64,000 nt of DNA. Source: Hygrophila difformis (taxonomy: Eukaryota > Streptophyta > Magnoliopsida > Lamiales > Acanthaceae). The position numbers and the translations under genes are program-made. The DNA is taken from contig JAOANR010000001.1 in the NCBI GenBank assembly GCA_030278955.1, positions 38,327,708-38,391,707 on the forward strand, written 5' to 3'. Below, in pieces: positions 1 through 12,000 of the stretch. A model generated the notes under the pieces. That model was not told where the DNA came from, did not search any database, and saw only the letters and a program-made list of their open reading frames with translations. Numbering within the stretch: the stretch's first letter is position 1; each line of letters starts with the position of its first letter.

Positions 1-619
1 CAAAACGGCTAAGGCCCTGGATCGTTGATACCGGCAGCTTGTGGACATAAGCGCCCAAGCGGGTAATGTTTTGGATGTCCTCGATCAAAATGAACATTGG
101 TGTGGTAAAGTATAAAAAGAAATCCCCGTAAATTATTTTTACTTGCTCGTTAGATTAATTTCCCAACTTTTTATTACTCTTCTAAATCTTTAAATTTTGT
201 CATGCTATACATTAACTTACTCAGTACCGTTTGTACTGATAAATTGTTATTTCCTATTTTTCGCAGAGTAAGTGATGGCGCATTGGGATGGGATTCTCAA
301 AAATAAAGACTTGTCGCATTTTACTGTTATTTTAAATTTCTGCACTTTGGACTTTGATGCTGGACTTTGGACTTTAGTTTTGGCCGCCTGTTTGGCCCAC
401 GTTTTTATTTGTTTTTAGCTTCCGGACTGATTATTACTGTGATGCATGAAATACTCTGATTTTAATTCGGGCATGATTGAATAGTTTTAAAATTGTTTTG
501 AAAAATTGATACAACTTAGCCTTAGCATTTTTCTAGATGAGCTCGACTTGGGTCGGGTCTTGTTTAGAAAAGTGTGGCGGTAATGCCCTGGCCTGGGAAA
601 TCAAATCCGGGGTGTTACA
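1..619 (+). repeat. R1 5' LTR, 3' part only
   Basis: Last 619 bp of a 2497-bp LTR, ending GGGGTGTTACA. It contains the covarying stem-loop (222-238) and the pyrimidine-rich CAG (264-266) discussed in the findings. One mismatch to the 3' LTR. Confidence 0.93.
222..266 (+). promoter_or_regulatory. LTR stem-loop plus acceptor-like pyrimidine tract
   Basis: CAGTAC (222-227), a 5-base loop, then GTACTG (233-238), followed by a T/C-rich stretch ending in CAG at 264-266. The same arrangement with compensating stem changes occurs in every chromovirus LTR here that retains the region. Function is unknown; a 3' splice site with a hairpin between branch region and acceptor is one reading. Confidence 0.55.
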
Positions 620-622
620 AAG

Positions 623-634
623 TGGTATCAGAGC
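623..634 (+). promoter_or_regulatory. R1 primer-binding site, initiator Met-tRNA
   Basis: TGGTATCAGAGC begins 3 bases after the LTR end (619). It is the standard plant primer site complementary to the 3' end of initiator Met-tRNA and primes minus-strand DNA synthesis. Confidence 0.95.
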
Positions 635-882
635 CCGAAAATTTTCAAGCTATTATTTTTCGGCCCACTATAGAGGCCCAAATTATTTAATATTATTTTT
701 AAGCAATTTAAGTATTATTTCCATGGAAAAAGGGAATTTTATTTTTGAAACCCATGGAAAGGTATATTTTCCAAATTCGACAAGTCTTAAAAACTTAGTA
801 CTATTTTTGGGGGGGTAGCATGTGCATTAACAAATTATTTTCATGTGTGGCATATCGCTTAATGTAAAATTTGCATGATTAG

Positions 883-1344
883 ATGGCCGACCCGAGGTTA
901 CAAGATTCCATCATGCGTTTATTGTGCTCCATGTCGGATATCACGCACGAACTTCGCCATATCTCTAGGGATGCCGCAAACGATAGAAATAGGATTGTGG
1001 CTATAGAGGAGAGGATGGAGGCTATGACCATTAGGAGTACCCAGATGGCTGCTCGCCATGATGCTCTTGCGGCCGAGTTCGAGGATTGCCGACACCACGT
1101 GCATATGTTACAGGGACGCATTTTTGCGTTGGAGGAAGTCATTGTTGGGCTGCAAAACCAGCTTAACCCCGAGCCAGAGATGGAAGAGGAGGAAGAGTTT
1201 GACCCCGATGAGTTCATCAACGTTGAGGAGGAAGAAGAGGACCCCGAGGAGGTTGTGGAGAACCCTCCACTGCCTCTTGATACCGACGAGGAGATCGAGG
1301 CCGATCGCCGGATGCTCGGCTATTCTCCCGACTACCTGATCTAG
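883..1344 (+). CDS. Small coiled-coil/acidic ORF between primer site and gag (R1)
   Basis: 153 codons from ATG 883 to TAG, starting 249 bp after the primer site and ending 329 bp before the gag ATG; I see nothing else coding in 1345-1673. Residues about 1-95 look helical and coiled-coil forming. Residues about 98-125 are very acidic (runs of E with D), followed by a Pro-rich, acidic tail. No zinc knuckle, protease or other known domain is visible. The same position in two other elements of this window (17097-17587 and the split 57373-60467, both minus) holds an ORF of the same plan: short start MA, coiled coil, acidic end with an EDP-like motif. It is therefore probably a real extra gene of this lineage, expressed from the genomic RNA leader. 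A role with Gag or as a regulatory protein is speculation. Confidence 0.7.
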   Translation: MADPRLQDSIMRLLCSMSDITHELRHISRDAANDRNRIVAIEERMEAMTIRSTQMAARHDALAAEFEDCRHHVHMLQGRIFALEEVIVGLQNQLNPEPEMEEEEEFDPDEFINVEEEEEDPEEVVENPPLPLDTDEEIEADRRMLGYSPDYLI

Positions 1345-1673
1345 ACTTTATCATGCGTACTATCTTGTTGGACTTTTACAGCTTTTCGCTACTAGTTTCC
1401 TATCATTTCCGTACCTATTATTACCGCATATTGATTATCCTGATGGTACCACATTTTATGTAGTGGTGACCTAGTAGTATTTGATGTAGTAGCCTTGTTA
1501 TTAAATCGTTATCATCTAGTGGAATTTCGTATTTAGTATTCTCTTTCCTTTCTTGCCCATTTCAGTGGTCTTTAACACTTAGAACCTATGAGATTGAGTT
1601 CTAACCATAGTCTAACTTGACTATTAACTTTCATCTAACTGCGAATCTAACCTCTGCGTGCTTAATCATCAGA

Positions 1674-4600
1674 ATGCCGCCCAGAGGGAGACCTAGAGCT
1701 GAGATCCCAGTGAATGAGAACGTTAATGCTCCAGCGGATGCGAACCCGCCGAATCCGGGAGTTCAAGCTAACCCCGTTCCCAACGCACTTGATGAGAGGT
1801 TGAGGACAGTTGAGCAAGTCCTCGTTGCTCTAGGAAATGCTGAAGTCAACCGAGCTCAAGCAGCAGTACCACCCCCAGCAGCTCGCATAAATTATCTGGC
1901 GATGGTGAACCCTTACCAGCCGCCTCATTACGAGGGACAGGAGGATCCCGCGAAGTTGGAGGATTGGCTAAGGACTTTTGACAAACTGCTTACTGCCATC
2001 AGGTGTCCCGCGAATGAAAAGGTTGGTGTGGCTGTGTACTACCTGAGAGGAGAGGCTGACGAATGGTGGCAAAACCACCAAGAAGGACTTGCTGATGGTG
2101 AACATGCCTACTTCTGGGAAGAGTTTAAGGAGATGATGAGGGAAAGGTTCTATCCCCTCAGCACAAAGACTGCTAAATATGAGGAATTCATAAATCTCCG
2201 ACAAGGCACCCAGACAGTTCAAGAATACTATGCGAAGTTTAAAGAGCTCGTCCGATTCGCTCCAAGGCTGGTACCAACCGATGCTGATAAAGCCCAGAAA
2301 TTCGAGATGGGGCTGAATCTCAGCATCCGAGAGATCTTGGTTGGCGGACAGCACACTACTCTGCAAGCTGTTTACGATCGTGCAGTGGCAATTGCACGAG
2401 TACAGCAGCTGAAGCGCAAGGATCATGGAGAGGCGAGCAAGGGCCTAAACAATTTCGATAAGAGGAATCGGAACAACAACTCTGGGAATCACTTCAGAAG
2501 GGGGAATGACCAAGGAAGGAATAATGGTCAAAGGAAGCCGGACAACAGAGAGCTCAACCGAGGAGGCCAAGGAGGTTGGAGGCCGGATAACCAGGGCGCC
2601 TTCATACCCAGATGCCGGGAATGCAACATTCCGCACTTGGTGCGTGAATGCCCAAGACCGGGGCATTGCTACCGGTGTGGCCGAGAAGGTCACATGAAGA
2701 AGGAATGCCGGACGAGGGAGGACCGCATTGACAAGAGATTGGACCTGATAAACCGTCCTCAGGGCAACAGGCCAGCCGGGCCAAACCAGCAGGACAATCA
2801 AGGACAGAGATTCCCACAGGCACAGAGGCCACCTCAGAATCCAAACCAGCATGGAAACCAAGGGAGGCCAGTAGGACGCCTGAACGTGATAAACCAAGCT
2901 GACTTAGCTGCTCAAGGCGACGTGATCGAAGGTACGTTTACTGCTTTAAGCGTACCTGTCAAGGTCTTATTTGACTCAGGAGCGAGTTGCTCTTTGATTT
3001 CCACGAGAACTATATCTGCGTTAGATCTACCAGCTCCGAATAACATTAACTTAGGAATCCAATTACCATCGGGTAAGATAGTATCGTGTTCCAAACGATA
3101 TGACGGGATCCCAATAGTAATCAAGAACACTGAATTCTTTGCGAATCTCATAGAATTTGACCTTAAGGATTTCGACATCATTTTGGGAATGGACTGGTTG
3201 ACGAGGTACAAGGCTATCATCGAATGCCAGAAGCAGAAGATCTCGTTGGCGAAGAGTCGCGGAAAGAAGGTCATTTACTATACGCAGCCTCAGAAGAAGG
3301 GTGCCAAGATAGTAAATGCAATAAAGTTCTGCAATCTCATGCAGAAGGGATACCAACTGTACGCGTGCTACGTGCATAATCTGGAAGGCGAGGAGAACAA
3401 GATCGATAATATCCCCGTCGTGAACGAATACCCAGATGTCTTCCCGGAGGATATCCCAGGAATGCCTCCTGAGCGAGAAGTGGAGTTCACGATCGATCTC
3501 GTGCCCGGAATCGAACCGGTGTCGAAGGCACCATATCGCATGGCGCCTGCTGAGATGAAGGAGCTGAAAGAACAACTAGAGGAGTTGTTATCTAAGGGAT
3601 ATATTCGGCCGAGCACATCACCGTGGGGAGCTCCAGTCCTGTTCGTGAAAAAGAAGGACGGCGGACTCCGATTGTGCATCGACTACCGAGGTCTTAATCA
3701 AGTGACGATTAAGAACAATTACCCGCTACCTAGGATCGAAGATCTCTTCGATCAACTGAAAGGAGCGTCGGTATTTTCAAAAGTTGATCTAAGGTCAGGA
3801 TACCACCAATTGCGTATCGCCGAGAACGATATACCCAAGACAGCTTTCCGAACAAGATATGGGCACTACGAATTCACCGTAATGTCCTTCGGTCTGACTA
3901 ATGCTCCCGCAGTATTCATGAACCTCATGAATAGCGTTTTCCGAGAGTTACTAGACACATGTGTAGTCGTATTCATCGACGACATCCTAGTTTACTCGAG
4001 GAATGAGGAAGAGCATAGTAGTCATTTGCACCAAGTACTCGGACTTTTGAGGAAGAATCAACTCTACGCGAAGCTGTCTAAGTGCGAGTTTTGGAAGAAT
4101 GAAGTCGCTTTTCTAGGTCATATAGTATCGGCTAAAGGAGTATCAGTCGACCCGGCGAAGATATCAGCAGTGTCTGAATGGCCGGCACCAACAAACCAGA
4201 CCGAGGTAAGAAGTTTCCTAGGTCTAGCCGGATACTACCGAAGATTCGTGAAGGACTTTTCTAAAATTGCGAGACCGATGACCCAACTGCTGAAGAAAGG
4301 ATTGAAGTTTGATTGGACAGCTGAGTGTGAGCAGTCATTCCGTGAGCTTAAGGGGAGACTCACAACAGCACCGGTTTTAGCGTTGCCATCAGAGACTGAG
4401 GATTATGAGGTGTATAGCGACGCCTCAAAGGAAGGTCTTGGTTGCGTGCTAATGCAAAACCATAGAGTGATTGCTTATGCATCAAGGCAACTCAAGACAC
4501 ACGAGGTAAACTACCCGACACATGATCTGGAACTAGCAGCAGTAGTGTTCGCTCTTAAGATCTGGCGACACTATCTATATGGACGAACTTGCCGGATGTT

Positions 4601-6338
4601 TACAGATCACAAAAGCCTCAAGTATATATTTACTCAGAAAGAGTTAAATATGAGGCAGAGGAGATGGCTCGAGCTGATCAAGGATTACGATCTGGATATA
4701 GCCTACCATGAAGGCAAGGCAAACGTCGTAGCGGATGCGTTGAGTCGCAAGACGCGTCACACGGTGAACACGCTCATTCTACCTTCGGGACTGTATATGG
4801 ACCTAGCTAAGTTAGATACTGAACTAGTCCATTATGGAACCGTGGTGGAGACAGTGAACGCCATAACAGTTGAATCTACCGTATTTGACGAGATTCGAGA
4901 AGCCCAACCGGACGACGAGAATCTCCAGAGGATCAAAGGAAAAATAAGTGAAGGAAAGGCGGTAGGATTCACGATCCATGAAGACGGAAGTGTTCGTTTT
5001 AAAGGAAGATGGTGCGTTCCTCATAAGTGCGAGGAATTGAAGAGGAAACTTATGGAAGAAGGCCACAGTACGCCTTATTCAGTCCACCCTGGTGGGGATA
5101 AGTTGTACAAAGACTTAAAGAAAATCTATTGGTGGCCGCGGATGAAGAAGGATGTTGCCGACTTTGTGGCTAAGTGTATAACCTGCCAGAAGGTGAAGGC
5201 AGTGAGGCAAAAACCGCTAGGATTGGTAAAGCCATTGGAGATCCCAAGCTGGAAGTGGGACAGCATCTCCATGGATTTTGTTTCGGGATTGCCAAGATCT
5301 CCCCGAGGAATGAATAAGATTTGGGTAATAGTTGACCGGTTAACAAAGACCGCCATTTTCATACCAATGAAGGAAAATTGGTCGATGGATCAACTAGCTA
5401 AGGCATACATCGAGAATGTGGTCCGAAGGCACGGAGTACCGCATGATATTATCTCAGACCGAGATAGTAGATTCGTCTCCAACTTCTGGACTAAATTACA
5501 AGAAGCCTTAGGAACCCAAATCAAGATGAGCACAGCATTTCATCCAATGACGGACGGTCAGACTGAGCGCACGATCCAGACGCTCGAAGACATGCTAAGA
5601 GCGTGTGTACTCGAATTCAAGGGAAGTTGGGAAGACCACTTGTCGTTGATTGAATTCTCGTACAACAACAGTTATCACGCTAGCATAGGCATGGCACCGT
5701 TCGAAGCGCTTTACGGACGGAAGTGTCGTAGTCCGTTGTGCTGGACGAAGGATGATGATTCGGCAGTTGTTGGACCGCAACTCATTGAGGATATGAATAG
5801 CAAGATCAAGGTGGTTCAACAGAAAATGAAAGCCGCGCAAGACAGACAGAAGAGCTACGCCGACACTAGGCGGCAAGAGTTAGAATTTGGGGTGGGAGAC
5901 AAGGTCATGCTGAAAGTATCGCCCATGAAGGGGGTGATGCGATTCGGTAAACGAGGGAAGCTAAGTCCTCGCTACATTGGTCCGTACGAGATTTTGGATC
6001 GTGTAGGTACCTTGGCTTATCGTTTGGCACTTCCACCAGAGTTGTCGCGAGTGCACAACGTATTCCATGTTTCTCAACTGAAGAAATATGTGCACGACCC
6101 AACTCACGTGTTGCAACCCGACGTGATTGAGCTAGATGATGACTTGACATACGAGGAGTATCCGATCGAGGTACTTGATGTCAAGGAAAGGGTCACAAGG
6201 AACAAGACTGTGAGGATGGTGAAGATCCTATGGTCAAATCATGGCACCGAGGAAGCAACGTGGGAATTGGAAGCGGATATGAAGCAAAGATATCCCAACC
6301 TTTTCCAAAGCGACTCAGGAGCAGTTATGGGGACATAA
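1674..6338 (+). CDS. gag-pol: Gag-Pol polyprotein of R1, intact chromovirus
   Basis: One open frame of 1554 codons from ATG 1674; the frame is open 57 bases further upstream but without ATG. Domains in order: Gag core (about 70-260); a CX2CX4HX4C zinc knuckle at 332-345, preceded by a degenerate CX2CX3HX4C copy; aspartic protease with catalytic D434 in a DSGA motif; reverse transcriptase with the FIDD box (D769, D770); RNase H (first Asp 916); integrase with an N-terminal HHCC finger (His 1131) and catalytic D1201, D1262, E1298, i.e. D-60-D-35-E; a GPY/F module near 1436; and a C-terminal chromodomain-like part from about 1500 with an ATWE motif. Gag and Pol are fused without a frameshift, as is usual for this lineage. 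The catalytic residues named here are present, so the copy looks potentially autonomous. In the family, the chromodomain-like end is thought to bias integration into heterochromatin. Confidence 0.96.
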   Translation: MPPRGRPRAEIPVNENVNAPADANPPNPGVQANPVPNALDERLRTVEQVLVALGNAEVNRAQAAVPPPAARINYLAMVNPYQPPHYEGQEDPAKLEDWLRTFDKLLTAIRCPANEKVGVAVYYLRGEADEWWQNHQEGLADGEHAYFWEEFKEMMRERFYPLSTKTAKYEEFINLRQGTQTVQEYYAKFKELVRFAPRLVPTDADKAQKFEMGLNLSIREILVGGQHTTLQAVYDRAVAIARVQQLKRKDHGEASKGLNNFDKRNRNNNSGNHFRRGNDQGRNNGQRKPDNRELNRGGQGGWRPDNQGAFIPRCRECNIPHLVRECPRPGHCYRCGREGHMKKECRTREDRIDKRLDLINRPQGNRPAGPNQQDNQGQRFPQAQRPPQNPNQHGNQGRPVGRLNVINQADLAAQGDVIEGTFTALSVPVKVLFDSGASCSLISTRTISALDLPAPNNINLGIQLPSGKIVSCSKRYDGIPIVIKNTEFFANLIEFDLKDFDIILGMDWLTRYKAIIECQKQKISLAKSRGKKVIYYTQPQKKGAKIVNAIKFCNLMQKGYQLYACYVHNLEGEENKIDNIPVVNEYPDVFPEDIPGMPPEREVEFTIDLVPGIEPVSKAPYRMAPAEMKELKEQLEELLSKGYIRPSTSPWGAPVLFVKKKDGGLRLCIDYRGLNQVTIKNNYPLPRIEDLFDQLKGASVFSKVDLRSGYHQLRIAENDIPKTAFRTRYGHYEFTVMSFGLTNAPAVFMNLMNSVFRELLDTCVVVFIDDILVYSRNEEEHSSHLHQVLGLLRKNQLYAKLSKCEFWKNEVAFLGHIVSAKGVSVDPAKISAVSEWPAPTNQTEVRSFLGLAGYYRRFVKDFSKIARPMTQLLKKGLKFDWTAECEQSFRELKGRLTTAPVLALPSETEDYEVYSDASKEGLGCVLMQNHRVIAYASRQLKTHEVNYPTHDLELAAVVFALKIWRHYLYGRTCRMFTDHKSLKYIFTQKELNMRQRRWLELIKDYDLDIAYHEGKANVVADALSRKTRHTVNTLILPSGLYMDLAKLDTELVHYGTVVETVNAITVESTVFDEIREAQPDDENLQRIKGKISEGKAVGFTIHEDGSVRFKGRWCVPHKCEELKRKLMEEGHSTPYSVHPGGDKLYKDLKKIYWWPRMKKDVADFVAKCITCQKVKAVRQKPLGLVKPLEIPSWKWDSISMDFVSGLPRSPRGMNKIWVIVDRLTKTAIFIPMKENWSMDQLAKAYIENVVRRHGVPHDIISDRDSRFVSNFWTKLQEALGTQIKMSTAFHPMTDGQTERTIQTLEDMLRACVLEFKGSWEDHLSLIEFSYNNSYHASIGMAPFEALYGRKCRSPLCWTKDDDSAVVGPQLIEDMNSKIKVVQQKMKAAQDRQKSYADTRRQELEFGVGDKVMLKVSPMKGVMRFGKRGKLSPRYIGPYEILDRVGTLAYRLALPPELSRVHNVFHVSQLKKYVHDPTHVLQPDVIELDDDLTYEEYPIEVLDVKERVTRNKTVRMVKILWSNHGTEEATWELEADMKQRYPNLFQSDSGAVMGT

Positions 6339-6348
6339 CTGCAGTCCT

Positions 6349-6502
6349 AAGGGGGAGAGGATGTGATACCCCGCGCAAAGTCGTCGCGAGCTGAGGTAAG
6401 AATTTTAAATTGCGAGCCTCAATAATTTCTTTGTGCCAATTATTAATTTTCCGAAGTGCGACCCAACTTCGAGGACGAAGTTGATTTCTAAGGAGGGTAG
6501 AC
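6349..6502 (+). other. R1 3' internal end: two purine tracts and a hairpin
   Basis: Two candidate polypurine tracts lie after the pol stop. The second (6490-6502, AAGGAGGGTAGAC) directly abuts the LTR start TGTAATACCC at 6503 and is the functional candidate for plus-strand priming. The first (6349-6361, AAGGGGGAGAGGA) is followed by TGTGATACCCC, an LTR-start look-alike. Between them is a perfect 8-bp hairpin, CAACTTCG (6464-6471) with CGAAGTTG (6476-6483). The layout recurs in K and G. Confidence 0.7.
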
Positions 6503-8999
6503 TGTAATACCCGAGAAATCAACATCGAGTATTAAATCCGAAAAATTAATTAATTAAATTAATTAATTGGATTTAACTATCGCAATCGAAATAATTCCGG
6601 GAGAGCGGAATTAAATATTTTCGCACGATAGCAACTCGAAGAGAGTTATCGGAGTATCCAACAAGCGGATAATCCAAATATGATTTTTAAAAGATCAAAA
6701 ATCATATCCCATCTTAATGTGGCATTTAGTTCGATTTTGGATGCTTTGAATCTATCCCAACTTCTTCCCAGATGTTTGTGGATGTTTTGAGACACCATTG
6801 GACGAACCTAGAAGCTTCTAGAAGCCCTACATTGCTGGATATGATGAGAAATGCATGAACTTATTGGATAAGTAGTGTTAGGTGAATGGATTGAGTTTGG
6901 AGGGGTGATGGCTGCATATTTTCGAGGTAAACTACCAATAACTCATTCCCTACCTTCCCTAGGTCCATTATGAGCTCTTTGGAAGTGGGAGCACAGCCCC
7001 AATTAACCTCATTCAACCCCCAAACCTTCCCATTTGCACCATTCCGAAAATCAGATTTCTTTGGAGAGTTGAGAGTTCTTTGAGAGTGATCTTCTTGTTC
7101 CTGAGTTTTTGGACGAGTTGGAAGCATTCCAATCCCTTCTCCTACGTCTAGGTAAGGTTGCTAAACCAATTCCTTGTTCTTTACTTCGGATTCTAGGCCC
7201 TAACATCAAGCTTTTATCCAAACACCTCAAAATAGGATTCGTTCGGTAGATCTTGGAGGTTTGAGGCTGTCCCGGGCGAATTTGAGGGTTCAACCAAAGA
7301 GGATTTCGACACTACACTCTTGAGAAGTAAGTTAATGATGTGCATACCAATTTTTAGAGTGTTTGGTTGAGTATTCTTCGAGATATAGTTCGATTTTCAT
7401 CTTGTGCCAAAATTGTCAATTAGGGTTTCTATCCGAGTAGTTTTATTTGTTCAGCGTTTTTCGTCAAGATCCGTTCATTTTTGGAAGGACTTGTCTAAAT
7501 GAAAAATGTTCCTAACACTTTAAAGATGGTTCCTGTAAATTTTCATAATTTTTGGACTTGATTTGTTCGACGAAAACGGATCTGGTATTTTCTGCTACAC
7601 ATGGTGACAGATTTAAATTTCTAGCATGTCTAGTTTTGTAGTTCATATTTCTCCTAGTTATGATCGTTTTTGATGGTCGACTTCTTCATGAAAATTGTTC
7701 ATCTGTGTGTCTAGTTTACTCCTGTGAAATTTCAGAATTTTTGGATTAACCTTCGAATTGTTATGGATTTTTAAGTAAACTGTGGTCGGATGAACAGTGA
7801 CCTATGCACCCTTTTGAAAACAAGTTTCTGAGATGATTTTTTTTGAGCAACTTAGAGTCCGAATTTGCTAAGGCCTATTTCTGAGAAAAATGTTTATTTT
7901 GATGTCGCCTAGCACCTGTAAAATTTTCAGATTTTTTCACAAAGTTTTACTACATTTCCTAATACGATTTTGGAAACTGCCACAGTGTAGTCTTACCGGT
8001 GGAATTTGGTTTCGTACGTTTCGGTAGTTTTTGAGTCGATTGCTACTCTTTGATGAATCCTATGAATTCTGGAAATGTAGATATATGTTGTAATGATTAA
8101 AATGTGATTTTTGAAACTTTGTGAGTTTTGATCGAGTTAGATGTTCAATTTGGAGGGTAAGTGCACTTGGCGTGGGCTCGTTGGGCCGCCCCCTCTTTTT
8201 GGTGGCCAAAACGGCGCCAAGGAAATATTATTATGTTGCGTGATTGTATGAGTCTATACTCCTAGGTGTATCCGTAGGGGTTACCTAGGGCTCCGGAGTG
8301 TGTCTGTATAGGGTCCGCTGCTCTCACATTGTGGATACCGTCGGCTTGTGGACATAAGTGCCCAAGCGGGTAATTGATCCCAAAACGGCTAAGGCCCTGG
8401 ATCGTTGATACCGGCAGCTTGTGGACATAAGCGCCCAAGCGGGTAATGTTTTGGATGTCCTCGATCAAAATGAACATTGGTGTGGTAAAGTATAAAAAGA
8501 AATCCCCGTAAATTATTTTTACTTGCTCGTTAGATTAATTTCCCAACTTTTTATTACTCTTCTAAATCTTTAAATTTTGTCATGCTATACATTAACTTAC
8601 TCAGTACCGTTTGTACTGATAAATTGTTATTTCCTATTTTTCGCAGAGTAAGTGATGGCGCATTGGGATGGGATTCTCAAAAATAAAGACTTGTCGCATT
8701 TTACTGTTATTTTAAATTTCTGCACTTTGGACTTTGATGCTGGACTTTGGACTTTAGTTTTGGCCGCCTGTTTGGCCCACGTTTTTATTTGTTTTTAGCT
8801 TCCGCACTGATTATTACTGTGATGCATGAAATACTCTGATTTTAATTCGGGCATGATTGAATAGTTTTAAAATTGTTTTGAAAAATTGATACAACTTAGC
8901 CTTAGCATTTTTCTAGATGAGCTCGACTTGGGTCGGGTCTTGTTTAGAAAAGTGTGGCGGTAATGCCCTGGCCTGGGAAATCAAATCCGGGGTGTTACA
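6503..8999 (+). repeat. R1 3' LTR, 2497 bp
   Basis: Starts TGTAATACCCGAG and ends GGGGTGTTACA, i.e. TG...CA with a purine tract immediately before. Contains a donor-like GTAAGG (7152), a two-copy minisatellite (8334-8447), the stem-loop (8602-8618) and acceptor-like CAG ending 8646. No coding capacity seen. Confidence 0.95.
8334..8447 (+). repeat. LTR minisatellite, two copies of about 41 bp
   Basis: Copies at 8334-8374 and 8407-8447 share GATACCG, then CTTGTGGACATAAG, then GCCCAAGCGGGTAAT. They lie in the LTR slot that holds unrelated repeats in other LTRs here (18671-18773, 21921-22110, 22948-23250, 56271-56465, 58118-58390). Confidence 0.8.
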
Positions 9000-10865
9000 C
9001 AACACCTGACAAATCATTAGTTGAAGTGTCAAGTACTGCTATCATTCCCCCATGTCACACCCAAAGATTCTAATCAAGCCCTGAACTATCCCTTAACTAT
9101 CAGTCCTAGTAGCAGTTACACAACTCCCAATACAACCGAGTGACATCTAACGAAAGCATTTAAAAGAAAGCGATAAAGAAAGCATTTAAAACTCCTATCA
9201 CTCGGAGGTTTTTGAAAGTCTGACCCTGGTAGTAAAAGAAAGCCCCCAGTCAGAATGACTGGGTGTGGATCAAGAATTCCCTATTCTCGGTGAACCGCTC
9301 GCAGTGTTCACTTCCCGTCGGGTGGTTATGAGATGCAAACTAATGAAACGAACTAATCTCCGGATGCATTCACCCAGGACTCAAAAATAGGCATTGGCAG
9401 AAGAGGATAGCAGCTGAAAGGAACTCAACCCTATCTTAGAAAATAATCTGGGCCTATATATTGTTCCTCTAGAATTATCTATCACACCGTATTTGAATCC
9501 AAGTGGACCCCATCTTAGTGTGATATTCAATACCAGATTTCCAACACAAAGCAATTTTGGAAAATAATGAATTTGAAAACCATTCCCTAAACAGGTACTA
9601 GACTCTCAATTAAAACACAGATTCTTTCAGTCTAAACTAGACCTAATCGCTGACTCTGCTTCTAATTTCCCAAAATCAATCCCCAGTCGGATATGAGTTA
9701 GTCATAACTGTGGAATTTATCCGTTACTAAGATCCGGATTTTATAAATGAATTTTTGTTGGAAATTTATTGAGAGACATCTGATTAAAATCAAGACTCCT
9801 GTGTCCAAGGGAAGGATCCCAAAATAATATGACCACAATAGTTACATAATATTATCATGCATAATTTTATAGAGAAGTGTAAAATAAAATAACCCAAAAT
9901 ATAAGGCGGGTTTGGACAGAAGTTGGAACACAAAGATGAAATAGCCGGAGATGAGAAGAATTTTGGCTAAAGAGAGTGCCAGAAATAATTGGGGTGATCT
10001 GGACTGCAAACATCTGCTATCCAGTTCCCAATTATTCCAGATGGAATGATTTTTAGACAGAAAGGAATTCTAAGTGACGGTGACCACCGTCATTCAGCTC
10101 CCTTTTGTCTGTGAATGGAAGAAAAACCCACATATTTTCTTGCGGTAATAATTCTCAAATAATGTTGGTCGACATCATTTAATAATATTACAACTTGAAT
10201 TCAGGTTTGAAATTAAGATAAAGAAAATAAAACTGTATCCGGATAGGAGTCAGCCGAGCAGCTATTATAATCCCGGATGGACGAACCGCCAAGGCTTCCA
10301 CCGACCACTATCCGGACCATGCAACATAACATCTAGTAATTAATATACAGACTACGAGCTAGTTTATCCATGTGGGAATACCCGCCAACATTAGTCTGTT
10401 ATATCTCTTACTAGTTGTTTCACACAACACGGAAAAGACAAAATAAATAAAAGAAAAAAATATTTTTGGGTCATCTTGTATGAGAGACATTGGTTTCTCA
10501 GGCAAGGTTATGGAATTAAATCCATAATTACTCTTTATGTCTAAATAATCACTCATTCCATAATTAATTAATTAATTACAGTCCGGATTATATACTTAGA
10601 TCATTAGAGTTTAATTTTGTACAAAAGTCTTTTAATGGAAATTGAACAAAATTCTTTATATCAATTTAATCATGGGTTGAGATCATTGGATTTCAACCTC
10701 AAAAATATTAATACAAAGGTTCAATTAATCAATGGTAAAGAGAGGGAGAATAAAAATTTGGGCAAAAAGGTTGCCCTGCATGTCGTGGCACAGAGTTTGT
10801 GTCGCGGACCGTGGGTCCGCGACAGGGGGATCACGACAGAAAGGTGGGAAAATAAGAGAAATTAA

Positions 10866-11250
10866 TAATTTTGAAAATTAGGGTTTGTTGTGTCGCTAAA
10901 CAAAAATCCGTGTCGCTAGGCATGGCCTCGCGACAGGGGTTTAGCGACACAAGGTTCGAAAATTCAACAAAGGCATAATTCCTGGTCGCGGAACAAGGGG
11001 TGTGTCGCGGACCGTGGGTCCGCGACAGAGCCCTTCCAGAATAAATTACAAGTATTTGGGTCCTCTGTCGCTAATCAAGGAGTGTGTCGCGGACCGTAGG
11101 TCCGCGACAGGATTGCTTCGCGACCGAGGGATTTTAAAAATTTTATAAAATTTTGGCAGCATAACGCCTAATATTGCATTGCAGGGGAGTGCGTTGTGAT
11201 CCGTGGGATCACAACGGGAAAGTTACGTTGCAACCCTTGGGGTTACAACG
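10866..11250. repeat. Array of two-tier hairpins in repeat A (block 2)
   Basis: About four inverted repeats in tandem. A clear unit at about 10888-10953 has an outer stem TGTGTCGCTAAAC paired with GTTTAGCGACACA and an inner stem around GTGTCGC/GCGAC. The next units have inner stems GTCGCGGACC/GGTCCGCGAC (about 11003-11026 and 11086-11109), and further units near 11191-11251 use GTTGTGATCC/GGATCACAAC and GTTGCAACC/GGTTACAAC. The arm sequences differ but remain complementary. Confidence 0.7.
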
Positions 11251-11945
11251 TGATGCAATACAATATAGGAAATGCAATTTTAAATAAAAATGCACAAACA
11301 CTTTAATATTATCCCTTTCTAGATCTAATGAACTAAAATACAAATAAAAATAAGCAACTAAAAACACTATCTAAAACTAAAGGAAAGAAAAGCAAGAACA
11401 GGACACTAAGAAATAAAATAAAATAACACAAACAAGTACTAGCAGCAAAAAGGAGCAAACAGCCTGAGCTAGTACGAAAATTAAAATAACACCTACACTA
11501 AATCTATCAAGGGTCAAATATCAAGTGTTTATGCACTCAATAAAACTAAAAGAGCATTAAATCTAACTAAAATAGAAAATTTGGTCAAGTGACCAAAATA
11601 TAAAAATAAAGCAATAAATATCATGGAAATGATCCATAACAAATTTTTGTGAAACATTTTCTTGCATTAATACCACAAACTAAAATATGTCCAAAACACC
11701 CATTGATTAGATAGTTTGAACCCAAAATTTACACTAGAAAGCTGTAAATAATATATAAAAATGGCTACACTACTATAAACCCATTTATTGCTTAAAACTA
11801 ACTAACTAAAACTGAAAATGAAAAATACATGGTCATGAAACCATCTGTTCTAAGGTTGCTTGGGAGCACAGTGGTGCCCCCAAGGAGAAGAACAAAACTA
11901 ATCTGAAAACTAATGGGTGTGTAGCTACTGTTCATTGGGGTGGGA

Positions 11946-11962
11946 GGATATATTTATAGAGA
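11946..11962 (-). promoter_or_regulatory. TATA-like element in repeat A
   Basis: On the minus strand CTCTATAAATATATCC lies downstream of a hairpin block and upstream of block 2. A transcript starting about 30 bases later would carry block 2. This is sequence-only inference. Confidence 0.4.
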
Positions 11963-12000
11963 GTAGGGAAAAAGCCCTAGGCCCATTCAAGGCCCACCCT

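Larger units (their letters stand above)
1..8999 (+). mobile_element. R1: Ty3/gypsy chromovirus LTR retrotransposon, Tekay/Del-like, intact
   Basis: Complete internal region flanked by LTRs in direct orientation; the window starts inside the 5' LTR. Order seen: 5' LTR end (619), Met-tRNA primer site (623), small ORF (883-1344), gag-pol (1674-6338), purine tract (6490-6502), 3' LTR (6503-8999). Positions 1-619 align without gaps to 8381-8999 with one mismatch (G425 against C8805), so the insertion is recent. The 3' flank CAACA (9000-9004) is the expected 5-bp target duplication; its partner lies before the window. The host site is repeat A: copy B reads uninterrupted through the same point near 26160. 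The long LTRs, Met primer site and chromodomain-like C-terminus point to the Tekay/Del lineage, which is an inference from family knowledge. Confidence 0.93.
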
